Shown here: positions 34,176 to 46,079 of the stretch, in pieces
How positions within the stretch are numbered: position 1 is the stretch's first letter
Layout of the letters: each line of letters starts with the position of its first letter
Assembly: GCA_958298945.1 (NCBI GenBank)
Contig: OY282605.1
Location: 114,076,267-114,140,266, forward strand
Reading direction: 5' to 3'
Origin: Atherix ibis
Lineage: Eukaryota > Arthropoda > Insecta > Diptera > Athericidae
Length of the DNA: 64,000 nt
Translations under genes and position numbers: made by a program
Notes under the pieces: model-generated
Told to the model about the DNA's origin: nothing
Seen by the model: the letters and a program-made list of their open reading frames with translations, nothing else
Databases searched by the model: none

Positions 34176-34948
34176 CGAGGTGTATCAGAAAAGTAATGTG
34201 GGAACAATTTTATTTTTAATTTTTTATACATCAATCTTATCCCCTTCAGAGAGTAGTTGCCTTGATTTCACTCTTCGTAGCAGAGCTGAAAGGTTTCAAC
34301 TGGAATCGCCTTTAGCTCCTTTGGATGTTATCGACACTGTAAGAATCAGCTGGTGTCATGTAATTTTTTTTTGTTATTAGGGAACAAAAAAAATAAAAAA
34401 ATATCACACAGCTTTTTTGATCAGATGTAAGGAGGAAGGGAAAGGGGAAGGGTAAAGGGCCTGCGTAACCAAACGAATCCCTTTTTTTCTGAAAAAAAAA
34501 CTGCTAATGGAGATGGCCGTGTGAAAGGGGGGCGTTGTTATGGTGCAGTTTCCAAATGATGCTTTCTCTTCTTTTTTGAGATTTTCAAGGAGTTTTTTTT
34601 ATAAAAAGACGTCGTTGACAATTTGTCCTTTAAGCAAAATATCGAAAATTTCACTAATTTTCAATGTTGAATGCCTCACTGCTTTGGGTTCAAAGGCTCT
34701 GCAAAAATACTTTACGCCACTGAAAAAATAGTGTTTCTTAATGACGAATATTGCCCGTATTTTGAAGGGCTCATCGAACATAATAAAAAATTTAATGGCA
34801 CATCGAAGACTTCAAAAACAAAACTTTACATACCAAAAATTTGTATTGCACGTCCAGGAGCTACGAACGTATAAGCTATGTGAAGGGGAAGTCCGCAGTT
34901 TTACCAGATAGCTCTAAGATGATGTATCATTACTTTTCTGCCACATAA
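34176..34948 (-). mobile_element. Mariner-like remnant L
   Basis: Ends share inverted CAGAAAAGTAATG within CGAGGTGTATCAGAAAAGTA and its partner near 34935. The minus strand reads LHHNNAPPFT (second-Asp motif with the Asp changed to Asn), FFQKKRDSFGY, and in another frame AIPVETFQLCYEEWNQG with EGDKIDV at the C-terminus. This is the motif order of the mariner C-terminal half. The region 34560-34870 is too decayed to assign, and TA flanks are not clean. Confidence 0.6.
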
Positions 34949-35859
34949 CATATGTATATTCAAAAAACTTTTGAATATAATAAGCCTACTTTACTTTTCC
35001 TTTGTCATACAGGATTTTTTTTAAGTTAACAGAGAATATTTGTTTAATGAAAATGTTGCTGTACCATCAATTATAAAGTTCAAAATTTATAAAACAAATA
35101 AAACAATACAACAACAAAAATATATAACTACGCATATTTTAAATGTCTTGATTATGACAATGATTAGTGCCTATATATATATATATATAATATGTATAAA
35201 TATACCATAAATTATGGTGATAATGTGAATTTAAATAGAATAGTTTTTAATGATTAAAATGCTATTGCGTTAGGCCAAAGACTAATGGACAGCAAATATT
35301 TATGCGTACAAAAGTTAATATAAACAAATTATAAGAGATTACGTATCCGCATAGTTGTACACCATAGGACAAAAGTATGCATCCATTTGATAATGAGCTC
35401 TAGAAATATTTGGTTAAAATCTGAATTAATAGAAATTTTTTTTTAAAATTATTTCTTTCGATATATAATATAATTTATGGTTAATTTGAAAAAAAATAAC
35501 AATTGGAATATTTTATTATATCCTGAAATATTATAAAAGAGTGCTAATATTTATTCTAGTCCCGTTTTGTGCTATAAAAGGACAAGCACAATTACATGTT
35601 CGGCCTCTATTTTTGACAGGTAAAAAAAAATTTAATTGTTACCTTATTTAACGACACTTTTTATAGCGGCCAAATTTAAATTTGCAAGAAGTTGTGTTCA
35701 CAAATAGATAGAATGTTATAATCCGATCGGAGTTTATCAGAGCTTACTACGGTCTGATATGCCTAAAAATGCTTTTGTAAGCATTTTTTCATAAATATTA
35801 AAAAAAAATTAATGTCTCTACCAATGGTGAAAATACTATTAGGGGCTGATGGTCTAGTT

Positions 35860-36088
35860 GGCTGCATGGTGGTAAGGAAACCTTTAAAATGCCATTAAAA
35901 CTGAATTGCTGAGGACTTCAAAAATGTACTCTGGACGGATGAGTCAAAGTTTCAGAAATTTTGGGTCTAAAAGAAAAATCAACGTGCGTCGCAGTGCTGC
36001 CAACTATTGAAGAAATTAAGAGAAAAGGGTAGTATTTGTATATTTTAGAGACCAATGGTTTTCCATCAGGACTTCGATTAATTGATGA
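35860..36088 (+). pseudogene. Tc1 H transposase, middle part
   Basis: RKPL, AEDFKNV and LWTDESKF, then with a one-base shift FGSKRKINVRRSAAN. This fits Tc1-type transposases around the first catalytic Asp. A stop follows; EGFTRRYLNM leads into the tandem array. The helix-turn-helix half upstream is not clearly readable. Confidence 0.7.
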
Positions 36089-37757
36089 AGGATTTACAAG
36101 AAGATATTTGAATATGTGTACCATATGCCCAGCAAGAAGGAATTTTAGAAATTATAATATGTCCAGCAAAAAAGAATTTTCGAAAAAATATAACATGGCC
36201 GCCAAAAAAGAATTTGGGAAAATATAAGATGGCCATCAAGAAGAAAAGTTTTATAACATTTCCAGCAAGAAGCCATTTTCGAAAATATAAAATGGCTGCC
36301 AAAAAGGAATTTATCGAAATATAACATGGTTACCAAGAAGACATTTTGGAAGATATAACATGGCCATGAAGAAATTTTAGAAATCATGATATGTCTAGCA
36401 TTTTTGAAAATATTACACTTCCACGAGGAAGGCGTTTTAGAAAACATAGCATGGCCACCAAAAAGGAATTTTGAAAAATATTATATGGCCACCAAAATGG
36501 CATTTTCGAAAATATAAAATGGTCGCCAAGAATGAATTATAGAAATAAAACATTGTGACCAACAAGAATTTTATAATATAACATGGCCGTCAAGAAGAAA
36601 AGTTTTATAGATTATAACATGTCTAGCAAAAAGTGATTTTCGAAAATAAAAAATGCCCACTAAGAAGGTATTTTGGAAGATATTACACTTCTACGAAGAA
36701 GACAATTTCGAAAATATAACATGGCGACCGAGAATTTTTTTTAGAAATTATAACATAATCAGCAAAAAGGTGTTTTGAAATTATATAAAATGACTAGCTA
36801 GAAGGTTTTTTGGAAAATATAACATGGCCATGAAAAAATTTTAGGAATCATGATGTGTCCAGCATTTTTGAAAATATTACACTTCCACCAGGAAGGCGTT
36901 TTAGAAAACATAGCATGACCACCAAAAATAAATTTTGAGAAATATAATATGGCCACCAGAATGGTATTTTCGAAAATATAAAATGGACGCCAAGATTGAA
37001 TTATGGAAATATAACATGGTGACCAGCAACAATTTTATAATATAACATGGCCATCAAGAAGAAAAGTTTTATAGATTATAACATGTCTAGCAAAAAGTGA
37101 TTTTCGAAAATAAAAAATGCCCACTAAGAAGGTGTTTTGGAAAATATTACACTTCTACGAAGAAGACAATTTCGAAAATATAACATGGCAACCGAGAATT
37201 TTTTTAGAAATTATAACATAATCTGCAAAAAGGTATTTTGAAATTATATAAAATGACTAGCTAGAAGGTTTTTTGTAAAATATAACATGGCCATGAAAAT
37301 ATTATAGAAATCTTGATATGTCCAGCATTTTCGAAAATATTACACTTCCACCAGGAAGGCGTTTTAGAAAACATAGCATGTCCACCAAAAATAAATTTTG
37401 AGAAATATAATATGGCCACCAGAATGGCATTTTCGAAAATATAAAATGGCCGCCAAGATTGAATTATGGAAATATAACATGGTGACCAACAAGAATTTTA
37501 TAATATAACATGGCCATCAAGAAGAAAAGTTTTATAGATTATAACATGTCTAGCAAAAAGTGATTTTCGAAAATAAAAAATGCCCACTAAGAAGGTATTT
37601 TGGAAGATATTACACTTCCACGAACAAGACAATTTCGAAAATATTACATAACCAGCAAAAAGGTATTTTGAAATTATATAAAATGCCTAGCTAGAAGGTT
37701 TTTTGGAAAATATAAGATGGCCACTAAAAAGGGATTTTTGGTAAATATAACATGTCT
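36089..37757 (+). repeat. Minisatellite: ~34-bp monomers in ~463-bp higher-order units
   Basis: Monomers of mostly 33-34 bp (range 29-36), with a core like TTTTCGAAAATATAACATGG, then CCACCAAGAAGG. Landmarks TGGCCATGAAGAAATTTTAG, CACTTCCACGAGGAAGGCG and CACTTCTACGAAGAAG return at a fixed distance: TGGCCATGA at 36361, 36825 and 37288 (464 and 463 bp). The later unit has a deletion near 37640. A monomer can be read ILENITWP, which fits the Tc1 segment just before the SPDLNP motif; the last monomer runs into SPNLNP. There are no spacers of the CRISPR kind. Confidence 0.92.
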
Positions 37758-38000
37758 ACCCAAATCACCCAATCTCAATCCCATAAAAATTATATGAAAT
37801 GTACTAAACAGTGTACGGGAGCACTGTCCATTGTCCACCGAAGATTTGTAGAGGATCCTTTTATAAAATTCTGAAATATATTATTTTAAAGTATGACATA
37901 AAAAAAGGAAATCGACCAAATACCTAGATTAGTACAAACTGTAATCAAACGCAAACGAAGTTCTTTCAACGAAAAAGAATTAAGTATTTTTTTTATATAC
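37758..38000 (+). pseudogene. Tc1 H transposase, C-terminal part
   Basis: Starts in the last monomer with CLPKSPNLNPIK (third-Asp region, Asp changed to Asn). A stretch with VREHCPSTEDL follows, then a stop, and later IPRLVQTVIKRKR, which fits the Tc1 C-terminus (IPxxxxxLVxSMPxR type). No intact frame. Confidence 0.65.
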
Positions 38001-38171
38001 TTTTGAGTTTGATAAAAATAAAATATTATATTTTTTTACATATTTAAGTTGAAAATGATAAAATTTAGAAAAAAAAACATTATTTTTTGCTTGTCAATTT
38101 TAATCTATTAGTTTTGTTAAATTTCTCCCTTTAAAAACCAAAAAGCTCACATACTTTTAGCATGCAGTGTA

Positions 38172-38949
38172 CATTCTCGTATGCAAATGCCTGCCTGCAT
38201 ATAATCAGAGCCATAAGCAAATAAAGAAATGAGTAGCAAAAATTATCCAAATCAGCTTCCATCAAAATGAAATGGTATCAGAACGGTACAGTCTTATCGC
38301 AAGTAAACTCATAAATAAATCGTCGAATTAAGCCCAAACTTATATAGTTAAGATGATTTTATTAATATACAAATAATCATATGATGTGAAATGTAAACAA
38401 ATCTCATCGGCTTGACATCCCATCACAATCAGCTCAGTGTACATAAGTTGTTGTTTTAATAAAATGCTTCTCGTCTGGAGAGTCTGTTCCATATTCGTAA
38501 GAGTCGTTCTTCTTAAGTTTAAAAGTAGCCGGTCGTGATCGTCTCTTTCGCCTCTAGTATTAAAAATGTTATAAATTCCATATGATTTTCATTAAACAAA
38601 TTTAAATCAGTTCCATGTGAATTTCTTATCAGTAAGGGAAAATTAAACAAAAAATCAAAAAAAAAAACAAAAAATAAACCAAGTAGTTTGGAGAAAAAAA
38701 ATATTTAGCGATTAAAGTTTACTATTATTAAATAAACACATCCATTAATAGGTATGTGTACTACAAATACGTGTACATATGCGGAAATTCTTATCTGTCA
38801 TATGGAATTTACTAAAATCGCATGGAATTTGTAATAAATTGTACTGGCGGCGGGAAAATTGCAAATAATGAGTTATTAATTTTGTATTTTAGAATATTTA
38901 GCTCTGGTCATTTAATTTGTATTATAAAAGATAAAAATTATTTAGATTA
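38172..38949. other. Spacer, no gene recognised
   Basis: AT-rich. No frame or repeat supported. Confidence 0.45.
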
Positions 38950-39366
38950 AAGTTTACCATTTTACAATACGTTAAAATTATACAAACTTTGTCCAATTGG
39001 TGGTTTTGTTTTGGTCACGCTTCAAGCTATAAAAGGGAGTAAATGAGGCTCATTTCTCACTCTGTGAATATGCCAATAAGCAAAATTTTTCATATGTGGG
39101 GTGCTCTAAAGACGCATATGGAACTACGAAAAAGCCATTGTATTCATTAAAAGTAATTGTCTGATGTTCGGTTTGGTCCGTATTTTTTTGAAAATGAAGC
39201 AGGAGAGACTTTGATAAATTAAAGTCAGCCTTTTTTTGTTGATTCCATAAACTTTACATCATTTAAAAATCAATAACTGTAAAATAATGGCCAAATTACG
39301 GTCCAGAATATGCCAAAAATGTATCATTTTAATAAATATTTTATCAATAAAAAATGGCAAAATTGA
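38950..39366 (+). pseudogene. Tc3-like transposase remnant F10
   Basis: The plus strand reads NEAHFSLCEYANKQNFSYV (first-Asp motif, Asp changed to Asn), KKPLYSLKVIV, a VFF stretch and ENEAGETLIN in adjacent frames. This is the F-family order from first Asp to the FFENEAGE block, after which it decays. Mos1-like C3 starts directly at its 3' side. Confidence 0.7.
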
Positions 39367-40405
39367 CCAGTTGTATAAGCTTAAATCCGCTGTTTTTGAG
39401 TTAAAAAAACACATGTTTTTTTTTAATAGAAAGCAAAAACAAATTTATTCAAAGTACTTGCCTTCGCTAGCTACACATTTTTCCCATCTCTCGGGCAATT
39501 TGTGGATACCACGCCAAAAAAATTCCTTCTCTTTTGAGGCAAACCAGTCATCAAGCCATTTTCGGATGTCTTCGTAAGAATTGAAGTACTGCTCAGCGAG
39601 CGCGTGTCCCGTTGTCGTGGAGGAAAATCAGCTTGTCATGTCTTTGTTGATAATCCGTCCTTTTTTCACACAGAGCACGGTGCAATTTGATTAGTTGTTG
39701 GTGGTAGCGATGGACATTGACCGTTTCACCAGGTTTCAACATCTCATAGTAGACGATAACCTTCTGATCCCACCAAACGCACAGCATCGTCTTCAGTCCG
39801 AAGCGATTTGGTCTTGGAGAAAATGTTGATGGGGAAGATGTTGATGGCCGGGATCAACCCATGATTTCTTGCGTTTAGGATTATCGAAATGTATCCATTT
39901 TTTATCGCCTAGTTCAATTCATGCGGCACCCATTTTCCGATCTTTTCAATCTTCTACATGACACGCAGACGCATGGAAATCTTGCCCATGGCACGCAGAC
40001 GCATGGAAATGGATGGTTGAGTAACTCCCAATTGCTCCGCGAGTATTTTTTGCGATTGGGTATCGTCTTCATCCTCAACCTTCCTAAGCCGATTTTCACG
40101 ACAAGTCAAAATTGCCTTCTTTGAACCTATGAAACCAATTTCGGCACGTTGTTTCCGATAAAGCATTGTCACCATAGGCCTGCATAAGCATTCGATGCTA
40201 TTCGGCAGCCGATTTCTTCAAATTGAAGCAGAAAAGCAGAGCTTCCCGCATATGCTCTTTTTCTGGCACAAAACTAGACATGATTAACAAAGGAAAAATG
40301 TATGTTATTGTACGAAATTGCTGACAATCTATACTGATTAATGTTGACAGATGTCAAACTCACGCCATCTATGACCAAACAGTGAATTTTAGCTTATACA
40401 TCTGG
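39367..40405 (-). mobile_element. Mos1-like mariner C3, internally deleted
   Basis: Ends CCAGTTGTATAAGCTTAAAT and CCAGATGTATAAGC. TA flanks the right end (40406-40407); the left flank has GA, probably a mutated TA. It is adjacent to Tc-F10. It is shorter than C2 because of two or more internal deletions. Confidence 0.88.
39445..40281 (-). pseudogene. Mos1-like C3 transposase, deleted
   Basis: ATG at 40281 (MSSFVPEKEHMREALLFCFN), stop at 39445. A duplicated RLRAMGKISMRLRV stretch lies near 39970. A deletion near 39908 joins PHELN directly to the KKW of the first catalytic motif, losing its Asp. A second deletion near 39608 joins LHDNG to the GHALAEQ region, losing the third-Asp block. Inactive. 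Confidence 0.85.
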
Positions 40406-40407
40406 TA

Positions 40408-42099
40408 GTTAATATAAAAAAAAATTAAAATTTGATAAAAATCTGAAAAATTAATAATATTGTAATTTACTTTACTTTTCAATGCATTAATTTTGATAAT
40501 CCTTTACATCAGCTGTTTTGTTATAAAATTGATTGGATTGAATCAAAAATATCTTGGTTGCTTTTTATTGGATTTGTTTCGTTTTCAGATAAATACTCTT
40601 AAAAAATGTTGAAGTATATTTTCATAATTTTAGTAGAAAAACCCGCATTTTATTTTTAAGAAAAATTCCAAAAAAATATATGACGCGGCTCTTTTTTTAA
40701 ATACAATACTTAAAACTTGTGCTATGAGTAGTTGGAAATGTCTTTTCGGTTATGCGTCGAATAAGCTTATGCGGAAGGAACTATTTGGAAGGTTTTTTTT
40801 TTAAATTGTTTGTTGTAAATTTCACCAAAGTAATGAAAAGTATTTAATTCTTAGAACTTAGAATATTTGCAAAAAAATGTTTGTAAAAAATAAACTTAGA
40901 ATTGTATTTAACGGAGGTTTTTTTTGCAATAGTCTCAAAAATTATTTTTGGATACTGAAAATACGCTCGTAAAAAAATAGTACTTGAATTTTTCTTTAAA
41001 TTTTATCAGTCTATTATGGGTGCATTGAAAAATTTATTTTTTTCAGTGTAAATGGTTTGTAATTTTTTTTGTTGAAATTTTTTATAATTTATTTTATCTT
41101 TAATCAAAATTTCCCGTCGTGTTTTTTTTAAATAATTTTTTTTCTTATTCTAACAATCATTTTAGACTATTTGGCGACAATTTTCCCTTGAGTTTTTATC
41201 AAATTTCTGGGTGCCGTTTTCTAAGAATAGCCAAAATTTTTTTATGTTAAATAGAAAAATTGTTATGAAATAATATAATATATGCTTCTTTGGTGTAAAA
41301 TTATTACTTCGTTATTACAATAGTAAATTTAATCAAATTAGACGCAAATGAAAAGTTCTCTATAAAGTTCCGGATCAATTTTTCTTCTCTTTGCGTTTAC
41401 ATCCTGTACTAATGTTTGCAACTATACCACCTCATTAAAATTAGAAAGCATAGTTTAAGTTGAATTTCTTTTAATACTAGCAAAATTTGACTGAAGTTGA
41501 ATACATCCTACATCTCTAAGTATATTTAAAAAAAAAACAAATCCTGATCTATTTACTTATAGGAATTTTTTCGAAAGATGTCAGATGAATAACACATCGT
41601 TCAGGTAATCGAGGACGGCGAATCCAATTTCTCTTGAATTGCTAATTTTTAAAACACAAATAATTTTAACAGATATACTAGAAGGATTTCGTGGTCACAT
41701 CAGAGACCTATTGTTTGATAGCCTTCCTAATTGTTGAGGTATCGGATTGCGATAGATTCGAAGTCACGATAATGATACTCTACCATCCAGTACATAAAGT
41801 TGCCTCGGATATACCGCATCTCCTTAAGAAGTGACAACTAACTTCCTTAGTCATGTAGAAACAATTAGACAGGTTAAATAGTGAAATATATTTTGCTTCA
41901 CACTAGCTGTCCACCGCAGTCTTTTCAACTACCACTCTTAAATTTTGGGATTATAATATTCGCTTTGACCATCCTTTAGGGCGATTCAGCAACACATCAG
42001 ATTTTTTTTCTTTAAATACAGCAGGTATTGTTATTTTACGTGGCATACCTTTTATTAGACATTATATCACGGGTCACCTACAACCATAGATGAAGTTTC
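40408..42099. other. Spacer, no gene recognised
   Basis: AT-rich to about 41330, then more mixed. No frame with family resemblance. Confidence 0.4.
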
Positions 42100-42119
42100 T
42101 TGCTTGGGCCACTTCATAC

Positions 42120-42520
42120 ATGAAACATTCTCTAAGGTTACGTATTTTCTTCTTTTCTTCAATTCTTCTTCATCTTCGTCATCTTCCTCATATTCGTCAT
42201 CTTCGTCACCTTCTTCTCAGATAGGACTCTACTTACATAAGCATAGTCCATTCAAAGCTTTACGCATAATTTCCTCTTCTTCGCCTTCTTGTTTTTCTTC
42301 ATCATGTAGTTCATCTTTCTTAGCTTCCTGATCTGCTTCATCTTCTTCAGGTATGACTCCACTTACATTAGCATAGTCCATGTAAAGCTTTACGTCATAA
42401 TTTCCTCTTTTTCGTCTTCTTGCTCTGCTTCATCATCTTCCTCATCTTCTTCAACGTCTTTAGATACGACTAAACATACATTAGCATAAGCCATGCAAAG
42501 CTTCAACGCCATAATTTTCT
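42120..42520 (-). repeat. Three ~113-130-bp tandem units, acidic-type on minus strand
   Basis: GCATAGTCCA-type anchors lie at 42241, 42371 and about 42484. Units combine a CTTC/CATCTTC-rich tract with ACTCCACTTACATTAGCATA and AAAGCTTTACG. On the minus strand they encode EEDEEDDEAEQEDE-like acidic tracts and KLYMDYANVSGV, but the unit length is not a multiple of three, so the frame changes between copies. This may be a decayed acidic-repeat protein segment or a non-coding repeat. The plus-strand Ser-rich frame is a shadow. Confidence 0.55.
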
Positions 42521-42784
42521 CTTCTTGCTATTCTATCTCTTAACCCTCTTTCGTGCCCCATGCATTTCTGCTATCCCATCAGCACCAGTCCTAAGGCAAC
42601 CACAGCCACAATGTTTCAACCAAAGGCTCCTCACCTAGGAAAAGTACACAACATAAAATTAAGGTTGTCAGAGCCTGGACCAAAGTTTCTTCCACATCAG
42701 CAATATTTTCGGCCAAATAACTGTACGAAGACACACTCTTCTAACTTTTCGCAACGATCCAGATTCTTCAAATTTCATCTCTGA

Positions 42785-43261
42785 ACGTCTTATTGCTGTC
42801 TTAAATGGCCGATATGGTCACCATAAAAATATAACAATGCGTAAAATGCACTAATCTTTGAAAAAACGTAGTTCACGTAAGGGGAACAAATTCAAGTTTC
42901 TTATCCAGTTTGATCCCCATGTCGGTAATAGAATGAAAATATTTTATATTAGTTCCCACGAAATTACAGTTAATAGTGGGGGAGATAAACCCTCTAGAAA
43001 ATGCTTAACTTCTATATTTTTTTTCTAGGTTCAACATCAGACCATTCGAAATACATAAATTTTAAAAGATTTAATTACAGTGCTTAATTACTTTTACAAT
43101 AACATCAAATGCTAGAATAAAAAGCAAGGGACCAAGATGGCTACACTGAGGGACCTGAGATATAATTTTAATGCTTCTCAATGTAAGACGTTTGGATCAA
43201 TTTTATTCGTTATTTAACTGTGTATCAACTCCTAATAAAATTTGTTCAAGCTTGTAAGTGA
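42785..43261 (-). pseudogene. Non-LTR retrotransposon RT remnant (N1)
   Basis: The minus strand reads SQVPQCSHLGPLLFIL (RT motif, compare SGVPQGSHLGPLLF), then MYFEW, a EPRKK stretch, FSRGFISP, NFVGTNIKYFHSI and TDMGIKLDKKLEFVP. The order matches the RT palm-to-thumb part of insect LINEs. The catalytic YxDD box is lost in the decayed part between. Several frameshifts. The clade is undecided. Confidence 0.65.
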
Positions 43262-43610
43262 ACATATTATCTTTCTTAAATAAATTATATGAGGCTCTGA
43301 AAATCCACAAGGAAAGGTGCCATTGACATGTATTTCTTTGAAAATGAGGAAGGCGAGATAGTTATTGTCTAATCTAAGCACTATAGTCGAATAATAACCG
43401 ATTTTTTTGGACTTGAACTTGAATAATTTTTTCTGGACCATATGTGGTTTAAATAAATTATCACCACAAGCCACACAAGATGAAAAATTTTGACTGTATG
43501 GCGCGAACATAATTTTGAGATTTGGTGATGTCAATTGGCCTCGAAAATCGTATAATTTGATGACGTTAGAGTTTTTTTTGCTAAGCTATTTTATCATTAT
43601 ATTGGTGAAA
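43262..43610 (+). pseudogene. Tc3-like transposase remnant F12
   Basis: Plus strand: GSENPQGK (shortened), MYFFENEEGEIVIV, HYSRIITDFFGLELE, a LDHMWF stretch, then RFGDVNWPRKSYNLMTLEFF, the third-Asp segment (Asp changed to Glu). The closest relative in the window is F11 at 47365, with the same shortening after GSENPQ. The minus-strand 100-codon frame here is a shadow. Confidence 0.75.
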
Positions 43611-45284
43611 AACTGAACAAGATGCTGAACATTGCATTAGATGCATACGTCCTGAGTGTTCTTGTGTGTGTATAAAATCTGTAAATGGCGTACAGGTCAG
43701 TCTAGTGCTGCTGTGTAAGTAAACCTTTCAATTTCTTACGCACACACGCCGCATGCAACAAATTTGACGAATTTGGACTTACAATAATTATTCAATAAGT
43801 GTTCCAGAATATTTTAGAAATAATCGCTGTCTCAGATCTGTATTACCATTGAACCTCAAGTATATAACAGTCCAAGGGAACTTCCTTATAATTTAGAAAG
43901 CTACACTTTACGATCTTCCTGACTGACATATTATCTGTTCAAGCCATCTGTCAATAAGCAATACTTGAATTAGTGGGCTTACTGATATTCGATCCCACGA
44001 CTGTTCATACCTCCTGATAGCTGAAACTGCTCACCAGTTCCAATTGATTGAAAAAATATATTTAAAAAAAAAACGAACATTTAATAAAATAACAATATTT
44101 TTTGTATTTATTAAGCAATTCCATATTTTCAACCTGTGTAATAAATAATCCACCTACAGTTCATATTAATTGAATTTTATTATCTATTATCAAATAACAA
44201 AAAAAACTCAAAAAGATAAGACAAATATTTGCATTATAACATAAGATAAACTATTTATATTAGTAAACAATATGTGGATTTGCAAAATTATCTATATATT
44301 AATGCATTAAAAAAGCATTCGAATCTAAAACTTCCTTGTACTATAATTTGACATAGCCAATAAATTCCGATAACATATAATCCGATAATAAAATTATATT
44401 CAAATATTTATACATACACTCATGTATATTATCATATATAAGTATTGAGTGTGAATATCCTTTTTTTTTTGTTATCAATAAGTATTATTTTTTCCGTACA
44501 TAGAAATTATATACGAATTCCATGTCAATTGATTGTCATTTTTGCGAGTAATGGAAAAAACCATATTGGAATGATATTTAAGTTAAATATAAACTCTTAC
44601 GTATAAATTAAAAATTCCATTCAGAACAAAATCATTAATTCCCCGTATTTATAGTATATATGACATTCAAAATTTATGAGTTTATTAATTAAAATTCCAT
44701 AATTGTTTGTCCTTTGGGCGAAAAACAAATTTTTTTTTTAAATTTCTAATATTTTGCGAGTACATTTATTCGTATAAATACTAAAAATAGAAAATTACAA
44801 TTATTTTAGATATACCATAATCAAATTAGAATATCATTGAAATGATAGTTTTTCGTAATGTATATATTTATTTTCATTGGCATGAGTCCATTTTTATAGT
44901 AGTTAAAACATTTGATAGATCGTTAATTTGCTAGCGCATTTATAACAAAATTCGCCTTATGTGAGAAAGGCCAACAAATTATGTGCGAACAATTTTATTT
45001 TAATGCAATCATTAATTCAGTAACTTAAAATCAATCTATATTCTTGTATAAATTATTTAAAAAAAAGTAGAAAAAAAATAGTAAAAAAAATATGATAATA
45101 AATTCAATAAAATTTAAAATAAACTTGTAGTTCACTTTTCTACCATTCCTATTCGTAATTGTATTTAGCTAGTGAAAATAAATTAAGTGTGATGATTTTC
45201 TTGAAATAGAAACCCTCGTCGATTAATTATAAATATAATTTAATTTTTATTTGCTTTATATATAATATTGTAAATTGTTATTAC
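43611..45284. other. AT-rich spacer
   Basis: No gene recognised. A GATATTCGATCCCACGA motif near 43990 recalls the B-box-like sites elsewhere but stands alone. Confidence 0.4.
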
Positions 45285-45286
45285 TA

Positions 45287-45372
45287 CAAAAACTCAGGGC
45301 ATCTGGCGACAACCATATTACCCACTAGCTGGAGTCGAACTCAAGTATCGCTTAATTTGGACAATATTTTTT
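45287..45372. repeat. Solo copy of the ~170-bp array unit
   Basis: Shares the order ACTCAGGxCATxTGGCGACAA, CACTAGCTGGAxxxGAACxxAAG, ATCGCTxAATTxGGACAATA with the array at 5215-6435. It is about half a unit. It shows that the unit is dispersed and not confined to one tandem block. Confidence 0.65.
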
Positions 45373-46079
45373 ATTCTATTTATTTTATAGTAAAAGCATT
45401 TCTTTTTAAGTCATAAAAGTTTATTAAAGCTACAGCAAGTTGCCATATTTCCTTAGAAGAAATTAATTTTATTTAAACTAATTAGTCAGATTAATACAGA
45501 AAATAGTATAGAAGCTTCGGATAGTATTAAAATATCTAAAGTAATCATAATCTTAACTTATTTTCGAACATTTTGTGAACATAATACAAAAACCATGCAC
45601 AAATTTATGTCAATTACATTTACTGCCAATAGATGGCAGAATGATTTCTTATAATTAAAATGGCGGAGAATGATAGAAAGTGGCGCCATAAAAATTTTGA
45701 TAGAATTTCATAAACTTAATCATTTAAGAAAGATTTTTATATACAGGGTTTTAATTAAGGCAGATTTTTATATACAGAGTGGCAACAAAAGAAACGTTAC
45801 AATTAGAATTTTTTATTTTAGCTATAATTATTATTTTTATTTTTTTTTTATAAATATAATATGTTAATGTGGAATATTTTTGGTTTGGTTTGATTATGGA
45901 AAATTATATCTCGCAAGTGGTTGCCATTTTCTGCTCTTTTCAAAACATTCTCCATAACCTGTCACAAAATTTCAGGTATTATGGCGTCGATTAATTGTGA
46001 ATGTTAGTTTTTAATTGGGTTGGGGGGAAGGGGGAGATGGTTAAATCGGGGGCGGTTAAATTTGGAGAACGCGGAGATC
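45373..46079. other. AT-rich spacer
   Basis: No gene recognised. A G-rich patch (TTGGGGGGAAGGGGGAGATG, 46020-46040) stands out. Confidence 0.4.

Larger units (their letters stand above)
35360..38169 (+). mobile_element. Tc1-like element H containing a minisatellite
   Basis: Inverted ends lie at 35360 (CACCATAGGACAAAAGTATG) and at 38169 (reading inward CACTGCATGCTAAAAGTATG), flanked by TA (35358-35359, 38170-38171). Inside, the plus strand has a Tc1 first-Asp motif (LWTDESKF, 35929-35952) and, far downstream, the third-Asp region (SPNLNPIK in place of SPDLNPIE, near 37766). Ordinary Tc1 elements are about 1.3-1.7 kb; this one is 2.8 kb because about 1.67 kb of tandem repeat lies between those motifs. 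Confidence 0.8.

Noticed and set aside
36078..36447. Minus-strand Phe/Ile-rich protein frames over the minisatellite
   Set aside because: They are simply translations of the 34-bp repeat and break when unit length changes.
36089..37757. CRISPR-like array
   Set aside because: Monomers are contiguous and diverge gradually; there are no unique spacers, no leader and no cas genes. A higher-order minisatellite explains it.
42104..42331. Ser-rich plus-strand ORF
   Set aside because: Produced by the CTTC/CATCTTC repeat; no domain.
43232..43534. 100-codon minus-strand ORF as a gene
   Set aside because: Antisense of the Tc-F12 transposase, whose motifs are clear on the plus strand.
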